64,000 nt of DNA from CAZONU01 sp965370045 (lineage in GTDB: Bacteria; Planctomycetota; SZUA-567; JAKLDR01), in the NCBI GenBank assembly GCA_965370045.1, contig CBDUSI010000001.1:31654-95653 (forward strand). Direction: 5' to 3'. Below the pieces are notes generated by a model. It worked only from the letters and a program-made list of their open reading frames with translations, ran no database searches and had not been told where the DNA came from. The position numbers and the translations under genes are program-made. Below, piece after piece: positions 8,748 to 18,105 of this stretch. The stretch's first letter is position 1, and every line of letters begins with the position of its first letter.

Positions 8748-11700
8748 ATGAGCGAAGAGCCAGCCGCTCCACGCCGGGGTCTCGCCGGCCGTTCCTTCTG
8801 GGCCCTGATGGGCACCCAGTTCCTGGGGGCCTTCAACGACAACGCCCTGCGCATGGTGGTGGGCCTGATGGTGGTGGCCCACATGGACCTGACCAAGGCC
8901 GCGCAGGTGCCCATGCTCGCCGCGGTGACGGCCGTCTTCGCGCTGCCCTTCATCCTCTTCTCGACGGTGGCCGGGTACCTGGCCGATCGCTTCAGCAAGC
9001 GCGCGGCGATCTTCTGGGCCAAGGTCGCCGAGATCGCCGTCATGGTCCTGGCCGCGCTGGCCCTGTGGAGCCGCAACCCCTGGATATCCCTGGCGGCCGT
9101 GTTCCTGATGGGCGCGCAGAGCGCCTTCTTCAGCCCGGCCAAGTACGGAATCCTCCCGGAGATACTCGACGACACCGAACTCTCCCGCGGCAACGGCCTG
9201 GTGGGAATGTTCACCCAGTTGGCCATCATCGCCGGGTCGATTTTCGGCGGCATGCTGATCGATGCGTTCCACGGGGCAAGGATGCTCTGGATAGGATTGA
9301 TCCTCGCCGCAGTGGCCGCGCTGGGGACGCTGACCAGCATCTTCATCGAGAAACTCCCCGCCGCCGGCGCGCGCGCTGGCCTCCGCTGGAACTTCCTGGC
9401 CGAGGCCTGGCAGAACCTCCGCGAGGTGCGCCGCGACCGGGCGCTGTTCCTCTCCATGCTGGGGGCCTCCTACTTCTGGCTGATGTCCTCGCTGTTCCTG
9501 CTGAACTTCTACCTCTACGGCTACAAGCTCATGGAACTGGATGGGAAGGGCGTCGGGCTCTACCTGGCGCTGGCCGGGGTGGGCATCGGCCTGGGCAGCC
9601 TGGTCGCCGGGCGGCTCAGCGGCGAGAAAGTCGAGTTCGGCCTGGTGCCGGTGGGCGCCGCGGCCATGGCGCTCTTCAGCTTGCTGCTCTTCTTCGCCGC
9701 CGGGTCGAAGTTCTGGGTGGCGGTGGTTCTCTTCCTGCTGGGCGCCGGCTCGGGCTTCTACCTGGTGCCGCTCTCCGCCTTCATCCAGCAGCGCGCGCCG
9801 CGCGAGGCCAAGGGCACGGTGATCGCCACCAACAACTTCCTCTCCTTCACCGGGATCATCCTCGGCGCGGGCCTGTTCGCGCTGGTGGGCCTGAAGCTCG
9901 ACCCCGCGCAGGTCTACCTCTTCCTGGCGATCCTCACCGTGGGCGTCACCGGCTACATCTTCAGCCTGCTGCCCGACTTCCTGCTGCGCTTCGCGCTGCT
10001 CACCTTCACGCGCCTCTTCTACCGCATCAGGACCGCCGGGGCCGAGAACGTGCCTCGGGATCGCGGGGCGCTGCTGGTCTGCAACCACGTCAGCTACATG
10101 GACGCCCTGCTGGTGCTGGCCTGCCTGCAGCGCTTCGTGCGCTTCATCATGTACCGCCGCTTTTACGAGTGGCCGCTGGTCAACTGGGGCTGCCGCCAGC
10201 TCAAGATCATCCCCATCTCCGGAAGCGACCGCCCCCGGGAGATGGTCAAGAGCCTGCGCGGCGCGGCCGAGCTGGTCCGCAACGGGGAGCTGGTCTGCAT
10301 CTTCGCGGAGGGTTCCATCACCCGCACCGGCAACTTGTTGAGATTCCAGCGCGGGTTCGAGCGGATAATGAAGGGGCTGGACGCCCCCATCATCCCGGTA
10401 TACATCGACCGCATGTGGGGCAGCATCTTCAGCTTCGAGGGCGGCCGGGCCTTCTGGAAGCTGCCCAGCCTGAGCCCGGGGCGCAGCCGGGTGACCGTCT
10501 CCTTCGGCGAGGCGCTGCCGGCCTCGAGCACCAGCGCGGAGATTCGCCAGGCGGTCTCCGAGCTGGGCACCGAGGCCTTCGCGCTGCGCAAGAGCGACCA
10601 GGTGCTGCTCCACGAGGCCTTTATCGCCTCGGCGCGCTCTGCCAGCGGCCGGCTGTGCATGGCCGACACCACCGGGGCCTCGCTGAGCTACCGCCGCGCG
10701 CTGTGGAGCGCCATCGCCCTGGCTGATCACCTGAGAAAGCGCCTGGCCGGCGGGCCGGAGTGCGTCGGCGTGCTGCTGCCGGCCACGGCCGCCGCGGCGC
10801 TGACCAACATTTCGCTGCTGCTGGCCGGCAAGGTGGCGGTCAACCTCAACTGGACCGCCGGCAGGGAGAGCATCCGCTCGGCGGTGCTGCAGTGCGGAGT
10901 CAGACAAATCATCACCAGCCGCGAGTTCCTGAAGAAAGTCGAGCTGGAGAGCCTGGGCCTGGCGGTGGGCGTGGACTCGCCGCAGCATCTATACGTTGAG
11001 GACCTCAAGGCGGCCATCGGGCCCGGGCGCAGGCTGCTGGCCGCGCTCAAGGGCGAGTTCCTGCCCCAGTGGCTGCTGCGCCTGCTCTACGGGAAGCGCG
11101 GGCGGGACATCGACGCGCTTTCGACAATCATCTTCTCCTCGGGCTCCACCGGCGAGCCCAAGGGTGTGATGCTCACCCACGCCAACGTGATGAGCAACCT
11201 GGAGGGCCTCAGCCAGGTATTCGCCGCCGGGGGCAACGACCGCATAGCCGGAGTGCTGCCCTTCTTTCACGCGCTGGGCTTCACCGCCACGCTGTGGCTG
11301 CCGCTGGTCAAGCGCATCGGCGCGGTCTACCACCCCAACCCCACCGACGGCCGCGCGGTGGGCGCTCTGGTCAGAGAGTTCGGGGCCACCGCGCTCCTGG
11401 CCACGCCCACCTTCCTGCGCATCTACACCCGCGCGGTGCTGCCCGGCGACTTCGGCTCGTTGAAAGACGTAATGGTCGGCGCCGAGAAGCTGCGCGACGA
11501 AGTCGCCGCGGCCTTCTTCAACAAGTTCGGCGTCCGACCGGCCGAGGGCTACGGATGTACGGAGTGCGCGCCGGTGGTGAGCATCAACGTGCCCGACTTC
11601 CGCGCGCCGGGGGTCATGCAGAAGGGCACCAAGCCGGGGACCATCGGCCAGGCGCTGCCAGGGGTCTCGGTGCGCGTGGTGGACCCCGAGAGCTTCGTGC

Positions 11701-12218
11701 CGCTGGCGCCGGGCACCGACGGGCTGCTGCTGGTCAAGGGCGCCAACGTCATGAAGGGCTACCTCAACCGGCCGGAGCTGACCGCCGAGGTCATGCGCGG
11801 CGGCTGGTACGTCACCGGGGACATCGCCCGGCTGGACGAGGACGGCTTTATCACCATAACCGACCGGCTGAGCCGCTTCAGCAAGATCGGCGGCGAGATG
11901 GTACCCCACGGCCGGGTGGAGGAGGAGATAGAGAAAATCCTGGGCGGCGAGGAGTTGCTCGTCGCGGTGACCGCCGTGCCCGACGAGAAGCGGGGCGAGC
12001 GGCTGGTCGTGCTCCACAAGCGACTGCCCGTCAGCGTGGAGGAACTCCGCGAGAAGCTCGTGGCCTCCGAGCTGCCCCGGCTGTGGGTCCCGCGCCGCGA
12101 GGACTTCCACGAGGTCGAGGACATCCCCGTACTGGGCACCGGCAAGCTGGACCTGAAAGGCATCAAGCACCTCGCCGCCGAGAGCTCCGGGGACGCGGGC
12201 GGGGCACCGGGCCGATGA
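8748..12218 (+). CDS. Trifunctional LplT/PlsC/acyl-ACP synthetase fusion (Aas-type phospholipid recycling)
   Basis: Protein of 1,156 residues. Residues 1-410 form an MFS transporter of the LplT (lysophospholipid flippase) type, starting 'FWALMGTQFLGAFNDNALR'. Residues about 430-620 form a PlsC-type acyltransferase with the HX4D motif in 'CNHVSYMD' and an 'FAEGSITR' second motif. The remainder is an AMP-forming acyl-ACP/CoA synthetase with the 'SSGSTGEPKG' ATP loop, 'YGCTECAPV' and 'YVTGDIARLDEDGF'. In E. coli these functions are split between lplT and aas; together they re-acylate lysophospholipids. Single-chain versions are common in several phyla. I chose ATG 8748 over the frame's upstream codons because translation before it is not protein-like and a promoter ends just upstream. 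Confidence 0.9.
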   Translation: MSEEPAAPRRGLAGRSFWALMGTQFLGAFNDNALRMVVGLMVVAHMDLTKAAQVPMLAAVTAVFALPFILFSTVAGYLADRFSKRAAIFWAKVAEIAVMVLAALALWSRNPWISLAAVFLMGAQSAFFSPAKYGILPEILDDTELSRGNGLVGMFTQLAIIAGSIFGGMLIDAFHGARMLWIGLILAAVAALGTLTSIFIEKLPAAGARAGLRWNFLAEAWQNLREVRRDRALFLSMLGASYFWLMSSLFLLNFYLYGYKLMELDGKGVGLYLALAGVGIGLGSLVAGRLSGEKVEFGLVPVGAAAMALFSLLLFFAAGSKFWVAVVLFLLGAGSGFYLVPLSAFIQQRAPREAKGTVIATNNFLSFTGIILGAGLFALVGLKLDPAQVYLFLAILTVGVTGYIFSLLPDFLLRFALLTFTRLFYRIRTAGAENVPRDRGALLVCNHVSYMDALLVLACLQRFVRFIMYRRFYEWPLVNWGCRQLKIIPISGSDRPREMVKSLRGAAELVRNGELVCIFAEGSITRTGNLLRFQRGFERIMKGLDAPIIPVYIDRMWGSIFSFEGGRAFWKLPSLSPGRSRVTVSFGEALPASSTSAEIRQAVSELGTEAFALRKSDQVLLHEAFIASARSASGRLCMADTTGASLSYRRALWSAIALADHLRKRLAGGPECVGVLLPATAAAALTNISLLLAGKVAVNLNWTAGRESIRSAVLQCGVRQIITSREFLKKVELESLGLAVGVDSPQHLYVEDLKAAIGPGRRLLAALKGEFLPQWLLRLLYGKRGRDIDALSTIIFSSGSTGEPKGVMLTHANVMSNLEGLSQVFAAGGNDRIAGVLPFFHALGFTATLWLPLVKRIGAVYHPNPTDGRAVGALVREFGATALLATPTFLRIYTRAVLPGDFGSLKDVMVGAEKLRDEVAAAFFNKFGVRPAEGYGCTECAPVVSINVPDFRAPGVMQKGTKPGTIGQALPGVSVRVVDPESFVPLAPGTDGLLLVKGANVMKGYLNRPELTAEVMRGGWYVTGDIARLDEDGFITITDRLSRFSKIGGEMVPHGRVEEEIEKILGGEELLVAVTAVPDEKRGERLVVLHKRLPVSVEELREKLVASELPRLWVPRREDFHEVEDIPVLGTGKLDLKGIKHLAAESSGDAGGAPGR

Positions 12219-12233
12219 CCGCTGGCCGACGGG

Positions 12234-13019
12234 CTACTTCTCCGGTTTCTTCTTGGCCTCTTCGGCCCGCAGGCGCTTGAGCACCTCGCGCGCGGTGGCG
12301 CGCTCCTCCGCGCTGATCTTGGGATCCTTGATCCTGGCTTCGAGCCTGCGAATCACCTCGGCGGGGTCGGCCTTCCCGGAAGGTTGAACGTAAGCGTCCC
12401 GGCGCTCGTCCTCGGGATCGTAGACCGCCCGGTCGCCGGGCTTGAAGGCCTCGCGGCCCTCGATGATCCGCGCGCCGCTGAGCCCCGGCTTGACCAGCGT
12501 CACCTTCACCCGACCCAGGTAGCGGTCGCCACGGTATATGTAGAAGACCCTGCCGGCCTTGACCCCGGCCTTCGCGCCGGCGCCGAGGACCACCTGATCC
12601 TTCTTCGCCCGGACGTCCAGCAGTTGGGTGCGGATCGTTCCGGGCGTTGTCGCGAATTTCGGGGGCTTCTTCTTCGCGGGGGGGCGCGTGGAAATGAAGG
12701 TCACCGCCCGGTCGCCGATGCTCAGGGGCTGCTTGCCGTCGAAGATACTGCCGCCGCAGCGCTTCTCCCAGACGTGTTCGACCCGCACCCGGCCGATCAG
12801 CTCCCTCCGGCGGTAGATCTCGAAGACGCAGCCCGGGGACACCCCGTCGGAGCTCCCGGCGTCGATGGCCGCCTGGTTGCTGCGCTTCAAGACGTCGACG
12901 ACCTCGGCATGGACCTTGCGAGGGGCGGGCTCCCTCCCCCGGTCGGGGGGCTTCGGCCCCGATACGCACCCGGCGGCCAGGAGGGGGACCAGACTCAAGA
13001 GCAGGAGGCGCGCTTGCAT
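12234..13019 (-). CDS. Lipoprotein with two SH3-like repeat modules
   Basis: Predicted lipoprotein of 261 residues. The N-terminal signal 'MQARLLLLSLVPLLAAGC' has a lipobox (LAAGC) around Cys18. Two related modules of about 75 residues follow. Each shows a 'G...GV..G..F.IYR....IGRV.V' pattern and ends in 'GDRAV' (about residues 45-120 and 125-200). A basic, charged helix (200-261) ends the protein. ATG 13019 is preferred over the longer reading because GGAGGAG lies 8-10 nt upstream and the signal peptide then starts correctly. It faces the acyltransferase fusion convergently with a 15-nt gap. A similar module is found in the sigma-factor fusion at 27673-30138. Confidence 0.65.
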   Translation of the reverse strand: MQARLLLLSLVPLLAAGCVSGPKPPDRGREPAPRKVHAEVVDVLKRSNQAAIDAGSSDGVSPGCVFEIYRRRELIGRVRVEHVWEKRCGGSIFDGKQPLSIGDRAVTFISTRPPAKKKPPKFATTPGTIRTQLLDVRAKKDQVVLGAGAKAGVKAGRVFYIYRGDRYLGRVKVTLVKPGLSGARIIEGREAFKPGDRAVYDPEDERRDAYVQPSGKADPAEVIRRLEARIKDPKISAEERATAREVLKRLRAEEAKKKPEK

Positions 13020-13099
13020 GGCGGCTTCTCCTCCGTCCGTTAAGAGAGGCGGCACCCGCCCTCGGGCGCCGCCCCTTTCATGACGTCCTGCCGCGCGGA

Positions 13100-14734
13100 C
13101 TACTTAGAGTGCTTCTTGGCCAGCTCATCGGCGCGGGCCTGGAGCGTGGCGGCCAGCTTGGCCTTGCCGTCGGCCTTGGCCTTGGCGGCCAGCCCGGCCA
13201 GCTTCTTGGCGAACTGGGCGCCCTGGCCGGCCTTGAGGTACAGCTTCTCGGCCTTCTTCCAGGCGCCGGAATCCAAGTCCAGGTGGGAAGCGACCAGGTA
13301 GTACGTGGAGGCGTCCACCAGGTCGGCGGGCTCGGTCGCGAACTTCTCGAGCAGCTCGCCGATGCGCAGCACGGCGGCGGCCGCGTCCTTCCCGCGCGAG
13401 CCGTCGGCGGTCCTCATGGTAATCGCCGCGTAGTAGTAGGGCAGGGCGGCCTCGGCGCGCCCCCGGGCGGTCTTGCCCGCGGCCTTCTCCAGCGCCTGGG
13501 CCTTGGCGAAGGCGGCTCCGGGAGCGGCCACGTCGCCGACCTTGACGGACACGAACTTCCTGATGGGAACGACCGCCGGCTTCTTGGGCTCAGGCTTTTT
13601 CGGTTCGGGCTTCTTGGGTTCCGGCTTCTTCGGCTCGGGCTTCTTGACCGCCTTGGCCTTGTACTTCTCGACCTTGGCGATCATCGCCGCGGCTTTCCGG
13701 TCGTAGCCGGTGCCCGCGCCGGACTTCTTGGCCACGCCGAAGGCCTTGATGGCCGCGTCGTAGTCCTTGGGATTCTTCTTGTAGTCGGCCAGCGCCATCT
13801 CGTAGAGCGCCCGGGCATTGGCGGTCTTGGCACGCTTGGCCGCGGCGGCCTTGAGTACCTTGAGCTTGGCGATCATCTTGTCAGCGCTCTTCTCGTACCT
13901 GGTGCCGGCCGCGGCCTTCTTGACCTCCTGGTAGCGCACGATGGCCGCGTCGTAGTTCTTGCGATCGGCCTTCCAGGCTTTCTCCGCCGCGACCAACATC
14001 CCCTTGGCCTGACGGGCCTTGGCCACCGCGGAGTCGACCTTCTTGGGCTCCGGCTTCTTGGGTTCCGGTTTCTTGGGCTCGGGCTTTTTCGGCTCGGGCT
14101 TCTTGGGCTCCGGCTTCTTGACCGCCTTGGCCTTGTACCTCTCGACCTTGGCGATCATCGCCGCGGCTTTCCGGTCGTAGCCGGTGCCCGCGCCGGACTT
14201 CTTGGCCACGCCGAAGGCCTTGATGGCCGCGTCGTAGTCCTTGGGATTCTTCTTGTAGTCGGCCAGCGCCATCTCGTAGAGCGCCCGGGCATTGGCGGTC
14301 TTGGCACGCTTGGCCGCGGCGGCCTTGAGTACCTTGAGCTTGGCGATCATCTTGTCAGCGCTCTTCTCGTACCTGGTGCCGGCCGCGGCCTTCTTGACCT
14401 CCTGGTAGCGCACGATGGCCGCGTCGTAGTTCTTGCGATCGGCCTTCCAGGCTTTCTCCGCCGCGACCAGCATCGCCCTGGCCTGACGCGCCTTGGCCAC
14501 CGCGGGGTCGACCTTCTTGGGCTCGGGTTTCTTGGGTTCCGGTTTCTTCGGTTCCGGCTTCTTCGGCTCGGGCTTCTTGACCGCGGGAAGCGGCAGCTTG
14601 GTCCCATCGGCCGGACAGTACTTGGTGCCGTCCTTGAGCTTCCGCTTGCAGGTAGGACACTCCACCGCAAGGGCCAGCGCGGCGGTCAGGAAAACCGCAG
14701 CGACGGCGATAATCGAGGCCTTGATAAGACGCAT
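13100..14734 (-). CDS. Secreted Lys/Pro-rich zinc-ribbon repeat protein with TPR-like helices
   Basis: Protein of 544 residues with an unrecognised role. A signal peptide (residues 1-23, 'MRLIKASIIAVAAVFLTAALALA') is followed by a short zinc-ribbon half (CPTC...YCPADG, residues 26-45). Blocks of the KKPEP pentapeptide ('KKPEPKKPEPKK') alternate with two nearly identical helical segments of about 130 residues ('AMLVAAEKAWKADRKNYDAAIVRYQEV'-type, TPR-like). A third, different TPR-like region ends the protein. ATG 14734 is supported by GGGAGG about 7 nt upstream; the frame stays open for 970 nt before it but antisense to the heparinase gene. The repeat is visible at the DNA level (offset 474 bp). 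Confidence 0.75.
   Translation of the reverse strand: MRLIKASIIAVAAVFLTAALALAVECPTCKRKLKDGTKYCPADGTKLPLPAVKKPEPKKPEPKKPEPKKPEPKKVDPAVAKARQARAMLVAAEKAWKADRKNYDAAIVRYQEVKKAAAGTRYEKSADKMIAKLKVLKAAAAKRAKTANARALYEMALADYKKNPKDYDAAIKAFGVAKKSGAGTGYDRKAAAMIAKVERYKAKAVKKPEPKKPEPKKPEPKKPEPKKPEPKKVDSAVAKARQAKGMLVAAEKAWKADRKNYDAAIVRYQEVKKAAAGTRYEKSADKMIAKLKVLKAAAAKRAKTANARALYEMALADYKKNPKDYDAAIKAFGVAKKSGAGTGYDRKAAAMIAKVEKYKAKAVKKPEPKKPEPKKPEPKKPEPKKPAVVPIRKFVSVKVGDVAAPGAAFAKAQALEKAAGKTARGRAEAALPYYYAAITMRTADGSRGKDAAAAVLRIGELLEKFATEPADLVDASTYYLVASHLDLDSGAWKKAEKLYLKAGQGAQFAKKLAGLAAKAKADGKAKLAATLQARADELAKKHSK
13641..14516 (-). repeat. Tandem intragenic duplication, two ~402-bp copies offset by 474 bp
   Basis: 13641-14042 and 14115-14516 are almost identical, with only a few substitutions near the ends (for example tacttctcg versus tacctctcg, and the block around 13994/14468). 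The 474-bp offset equals 158 codons, so the frame is kept. The copies are joined by KKPEP-coding repeats. The near-identity suggests a recent duplication or ongoing homogenisation. Confidence 0.9.
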
Positions 14735-14857
14735 CGCATTTCCTCCCAAAGAGCTGCAAATCGCGGCCCGCCGGACCGCTCCAGACCCCTCGGCGGCGGC
14801 CGCTTGGACCCACGAATATCTCCGTAACAGCGCTTCGGTCAAGGGGAAAAGGGCTGC

Positions 14858-14885
14858 TTGCGTCGGGCGCAGGGCGGGCGATAAT
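14858..14885 (+). promoter_or_regulatory. Candidate promoter TTGCGT-N16-GATAAT
   Basis: TTGCGT at 14858-14863 and GATAAT at 14880-14885 are 16 nt apart. They are followed by an AGGAGA ribosome-binding site at 14895-14900 and the ATG at 14909 of the heparinase-like gene. Confidence 0.5.
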
Positions 14886-14908
14886 CGGTGCCTCAGGAGA
14901 GACCGTTC

Positions 14909-16969
14909 ATGACCAACTACGGCAGGCTCTTCGCCGGTCCGGGCCGGGATCGCCGGGTCCACGGGCGCTTCGTGGTCGACTGGCGCGACTGCGCCGACTC
15001 GGACTTCGTGCGTGCGCTTGGCCCGCTCTCGAACAGGTTGAAAAGGGCCGGGAAGCTGTGGGACTCGGACCGCGAGACGGCTCGCCTCCTGGTGGTCGAG
15101 CACTTCCTGAAGCGGGCGGCGCCCAAGTGGGCTTTCGATTATCGCCGGAAGCGCGCGCGCGTCCTGGCCAGCCGCAACTTCTTCTTCGACGAATCCGTGG
15201 ACCTGGCCAGGGCCCGCCGGGCGCTCGCCTACGAGTTCTACGACTACAACGAGACCGGCAGCTACCTCAAGCTGACCCCCACAGTGAACTGGGACCGGTC
15301 CCGCTGCCGCCAATTGGGCTCGGCCGGCTGGCTGACCATGGGCTTCGGTTACTGGGCGCTCTTCCCCGCGGCGGGCTACGCGATAACCCGGGACCACCGC
15401 TACGCGGAAGTCTTCGCGAACTGCTGGCGGCGCTGGTTCGGAGTCTTTCCCACCCGGGCCACCGACACGGGGCTCGACGGCTTCTTCGCCTTCAACACCC
15501 TGGACCCCGCGTGCCTGGACGGCTGCATGCACACCGGCCGGCGCGCGCTGGTGATGATCGACGTCCTCTACTCGGGCCTGCTGGCCGCCCTCGAGGCTGA
15601 CCTGGCCTTCGAGGTGCTCAAGTACCTGTGGTTCGTGGCCTCGCTCTTCCGCCGGGCATTCGAGGCCCGCGGCCGGCGGTCGGCTTTCGGGCCCGGTAAC
15701 CACAATCTATTCGACCGGGGCACGGTGCCCTTCTCGCTGGGGACGGTCTTCCCGGAGTTCGACTGCGCCAACTTCCTGCGCGGAAAGGGCCGCGAGGTGC
15801 TCCGCAGGCACGCCGCCGACCCCCGGCGCGGGGCGATCCGCCCCGACGGGACCAGCTGGGAGCACAGCGCGCGCTACGCGTGGTACGCGGCGGGAATGCT
15901 CCGCCAGCCGCTGGAACTGGCCCGGCTCAACCGCCGGGCGCTCTTCTCCAAACGTGAAGAACGGCGCGTCGCCGAATTCCTGGAGTCCTTCGCGGACCTC
16001 ACCGCCCCGGACGGCGGGATGCTCCCCTACGGCGACTGCCAACCGCCGCGCGCCGGCTGCCACCTGGAGCTGGCCCGCTCGGTGCTGGCCGGCTCGCGCG
16101 CCGAGAAGACCGCCAGGAAGCTCAAGGTCGCGACGCGCGTCCACGCCCCCGCGCGTCGCGCCTCGCCCCTCTCCGGGGAGACGCGCGGCTCGCACTTCTT
16201 CCCCGACAGCGGCATCCTGGTGGCCCGCAGCGGCTGGCGGCCGAGCGACTCGCTGCTCTTCGTAACCGCCGAGCCCCGCGCGAGCTACTCGGGGCACAGC
16301 CACCACGACTTCGGCTCTTTTCAGCTGTGGGCCGACGGCGTCCCGCTCTTCTATGAAGCGGCCACCTGGGCCTACCGCATCGACGAGATCGTGCCCGCCG
16401 AGCGCGGCTACTACTACTCGGCTTTTGCCCATAACATGTTGACAATGGAGGACTACCGCCCGCGCTCGGTCTTCTTCAAGATGGGCAACGTCAATGACTG
16501 GTGGGGCGACCACGAGAACCCCCCGGTCAGGACCGAGAAACTGGTCCTGGACGGACCGCGCGGGGAAATGATCGTTTCTCACCAGGCTTTCCCGGACATG
16601 ACAGTCAGGCGCCGCTACCGCTTCGACCTGCGCGAGAAGTGGCTGGAGTTTACCGACTTCGTTGACGCACGGAAAGCCACGCGGCGCACCTTTCGCCAGT
16701 GGCTGCACCTGGCCTTCGGGGCCCGGGCCCGGCTCGCGGAGGACGGCGAACTGGTTGTCAGGAACCGCGGCGTCAAGGCCCGCTGCCGCTGGAGCGCCTC
16801 GGAGCCGCCGCTGGACCTGTCCGTCGAGCCCAGCCGCGAGGTGCTCCGCGCGGCGAAGGTCTTCCGCCTGGGCCAGCCGCTGCGGGCCTGCGCCGAGAAG
16901 AGCACCCGCTCCAGGCGCCTGGAGATAGCCTGCCGGATAGAGTGGAAGAGCTCCGCGCGCCGGCGCTGA
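14909..16969 (+). CDS. Heparinase II/III-family polysaccharide lyase-like protein
   Basis: Protein of 686 residues. The N-terminal half is an alpha/alpha-toroid of the heparinase II/III N-type (for example 'WLTMGFGYWALFPAAGYAIT...WRRWFG', and 'RPDGTSWEHSARYAWYAAGM' near residue 315). The second half is the beta-sandwich heparinase II/III-like domain. It shows the typical 'YSGHSHHDFGSFQLWADGVPLFYEAATW' region, with a metal-binding/catalytic His cluster near residues 462-465. Family members cleave uronic-acid polysaccharides (heparin, heparan, alginate oligomers); the substrate here is unknown. I see no signal peptide. ATG 14909 has AGGAGA 8 nt upstream, so the extra seven upstream codons are probably not used. 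Confidence 0.82.
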   Translation: MTNYGRLFAGPGRDRRVHGRFVVDWRDCADSDFVRALGPLSNRLKRAGKLWDSDRETARLLVVEHFLKRAAPKWAFDYRRKRARVLASRNFFFDESVDLARARRALAYEFYDYNETGSYLKLTPTVNWDRSRCRQLGSAGWLTMGFGYWALFPAAGYAITRDHRYAEVFANCWRRWFGVFPTRATDTGLDGFFAFNTLDPACLDGCMHTGRRALVMIDVLYSGLLAALEADLAFEVLKYLWFVASLFRRAFEARGRRSAFGPGNHNLFDRGTVPFSLGTVFPEFDCANFLRGKGREVLRRHAADPRRGAIRPDGTSWEHSARYAWYAAGMLRQPLELARLNRRALFSKREERRVAEFLESFADLTAPDGGMLPYGDCQPPRAGCHLELARSVLAGSRAEKTARKLKVATRVHAPARRASPLSGETRGSHFFPDSGILVARSGWRPSDSLLFVTAEPRASYSGHSHHDFGSFQLWADGVPLFYEAATWAYRIDEIVPAERGYYYSAFAHNMLTMEDYRPRSVFFKMGNVNDWWGDHENPPVRTEKLVLDGPRGEMIVSHQAFPDMTVRRRYRFDLREKWLEFTDFVDARKATRRTFRQWLHLAFGARARLAEDGELVVRNRGVKARCRWSASEPPLDLSVEPSREVLRAAKVFRLGQPLRACAEKSTRSRRLEIACRIEWKSSARRR

Positions 16970-16971
16970 AC

Positions 16972-17000
16972 TTGCATCGCCCCGGCCGACGGGCGATACT
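16972..17000 (+). promoter_or_regulatory. Candidate promoter TTGCAT-N17-GATACT
   Basis: TTGCAT at 16972-16977 and GATACT at 16995-17000 are separated by 17 nt. They lie immediately upstream of the GGAAGGAGA ribosome-binding site of the ExbB-like gene. It has the same box style as the promoter at 14858. Confidence 0.5.
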
Positions 17001-17028
17001 ACACCCGACCCCGGAAGGAGACCAGCCC

Positions 17029-18105
17029 TTGAGCGATTCGGACCGAGTCTTCGGAACCCTGGCCGGCTTCCGCGCCGCGGCCCACCGCCTGCAGCGCTGG
17101 TTGATCATCCTGGGACTGCTGCTCGCCGTCGGCTGCGCGATCGCCGCGGCCTGGGGCCCCCTGCCGGCCTGGACGGTCGCCGCCGCCGCGGGGCTGGTTC
17201 CCGTGGGCGCCCTGTGGGGCGTCCTCTGGCGCCGGCGCGTCGAGCGGGCGTTCTGGCGCGGCGCGCGCGTCCCGGAGCGAGGGAAGACGGTGCGCCTGCC
17301 GCTGGAGGCCCTGGCGCTGGGGCTGCTGGTGCCGCTGTTCACCAGTCGGCCCGCGCTGGCCGCTGACTCGCGGCTGATATTGCGTTTGGGCGAGGGCCGG
17401 GGGCTGGACCTCGAAGCCCTTTTCGAGGCCGCGGGGATTGGCGGCTGGATCGCCCTGGCGCTGGGCGCCCTGGCGCTGCTGGTTGCCCTGTATCTGCTCT
17501 TCTCGCTGTGGTCCGGGCACTTCGCGCCCTGGAAGCTGCGCGACGGGGTGCTCGAGAAGATCGTGAGCGGCGACGTGGAGGGCGCCCGCGAGCTCTGCGC
17601 GTCGAGCCGGAGCCTGCTGGCCAGGAGCGTGCTGGCCGGCCTGCCCGCCCCCGGACAACTGCCCCGCCCCGGAGAGGAGCTGCCCGCCGCGCGGATTGAG
17701 GCCTCCGGGCGGCGCGGGGCGGCGCGCTGGCGCGTGCTGGTCGACTTCCTGGCCGCGGCCGGGCTGCTCGCCCCGGTCGCCGGGCTGCTGGGCACCGTGC
17801 TCGGAATGCTGGAGATATTCGGAGCGGTGGCCGCGCGGGACTCCAGCGCCGCCTGGGTCGCCGCCGGAGCGGTAGCCGCGCTGGTGCCCGCGGTGGTCTC
17901 GCTGGCGGTGAGCCTCTTCGCGCTGGGCGCCCACTACCTGGCCGGCCTGCGCCTGGGCTCGCTGGTCGCCAAGTGCGAGGCAGCCTGCATGGAGTGCGCC
18001 GCGGCGCTGACCGACCTGGGCGCCCACATGCGGGCCCGCGAGAGAAACGCCGCCGCCGCCCCGGAACTCGAGTCGCCTGAGCGGGAAGAGGAGAAGCAAG
18101 AGTGA
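17029..18105 (+). CDS. MotA/TolQ/ExbB-like proton channel subunit
   Basis: Inner-membrane protein of 358 residues. Two hydrophobic hairpins lie near residues 24-70, and another hydrophobic segment at 88-112 resembles an internal signal or helix. A TM helix lies at about 140-162. The MotA/TolQ/ExbB domain spans about 235-330 and includes 'LAPVAGLLGTVLGMLEIFGAV' and the Ala-rich last helix. Such proteins form the ion-driven stator of Tol-Pal/TonB systems with an ExbD/TolR partner, which is the next gene. The start is TTG at 17029, chosen because GGAAGGAGA lies 8 nt upstream and the reading frame before it runs antisense-like through the previous gene. It overlaps the next gene by 4 nt (GTGA). 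Confidence 0.8.
   Translation: MSDSDRVFGTLAGFRAAAHRLQRWLIILGLLLAVGCAIAAAWGPLPAWTVAAAAGLVPVGALWGVLWRRRVERAFWRGARVPERGKTVRLPLEALALGLLVPLFTSRPALAADSRLILRLGEGRGLDLEALFEAAGIGGWIALALGALALLVALYLLFSLWSGHFAPWKLRDGVLEKIVSGDVEGARELCASSRSLLARSVLAGLPAPGQLPRPGEELPAARIEASGRRGAARWRVLVDFLAAAGLLAPVAGLLGTVLGMLEIFGAVAARDSSAAWVAAGAVAALVPAVVSLAVSLFALGAHYLAGLRLGSLVAKCEAACMECAAALTDLGAHMRARERNAAAAPELESPEREEEKQE

Noticed and set aside
13560..14580. Regular repeats that could suggest a CRISPR or minisatellite array
   Set aside because: The units code in frame for KKPEP blocks and duplicated helical segments of one exported protein. There are no unique spacers of constant length.
14760..15703. N-terminal extension of the Lys/Pro-rich protein to 15703
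   Set aside because: The extension is antisense to the heparinase gene. A signal peptide and a good ribosome-binding site start at 14734.
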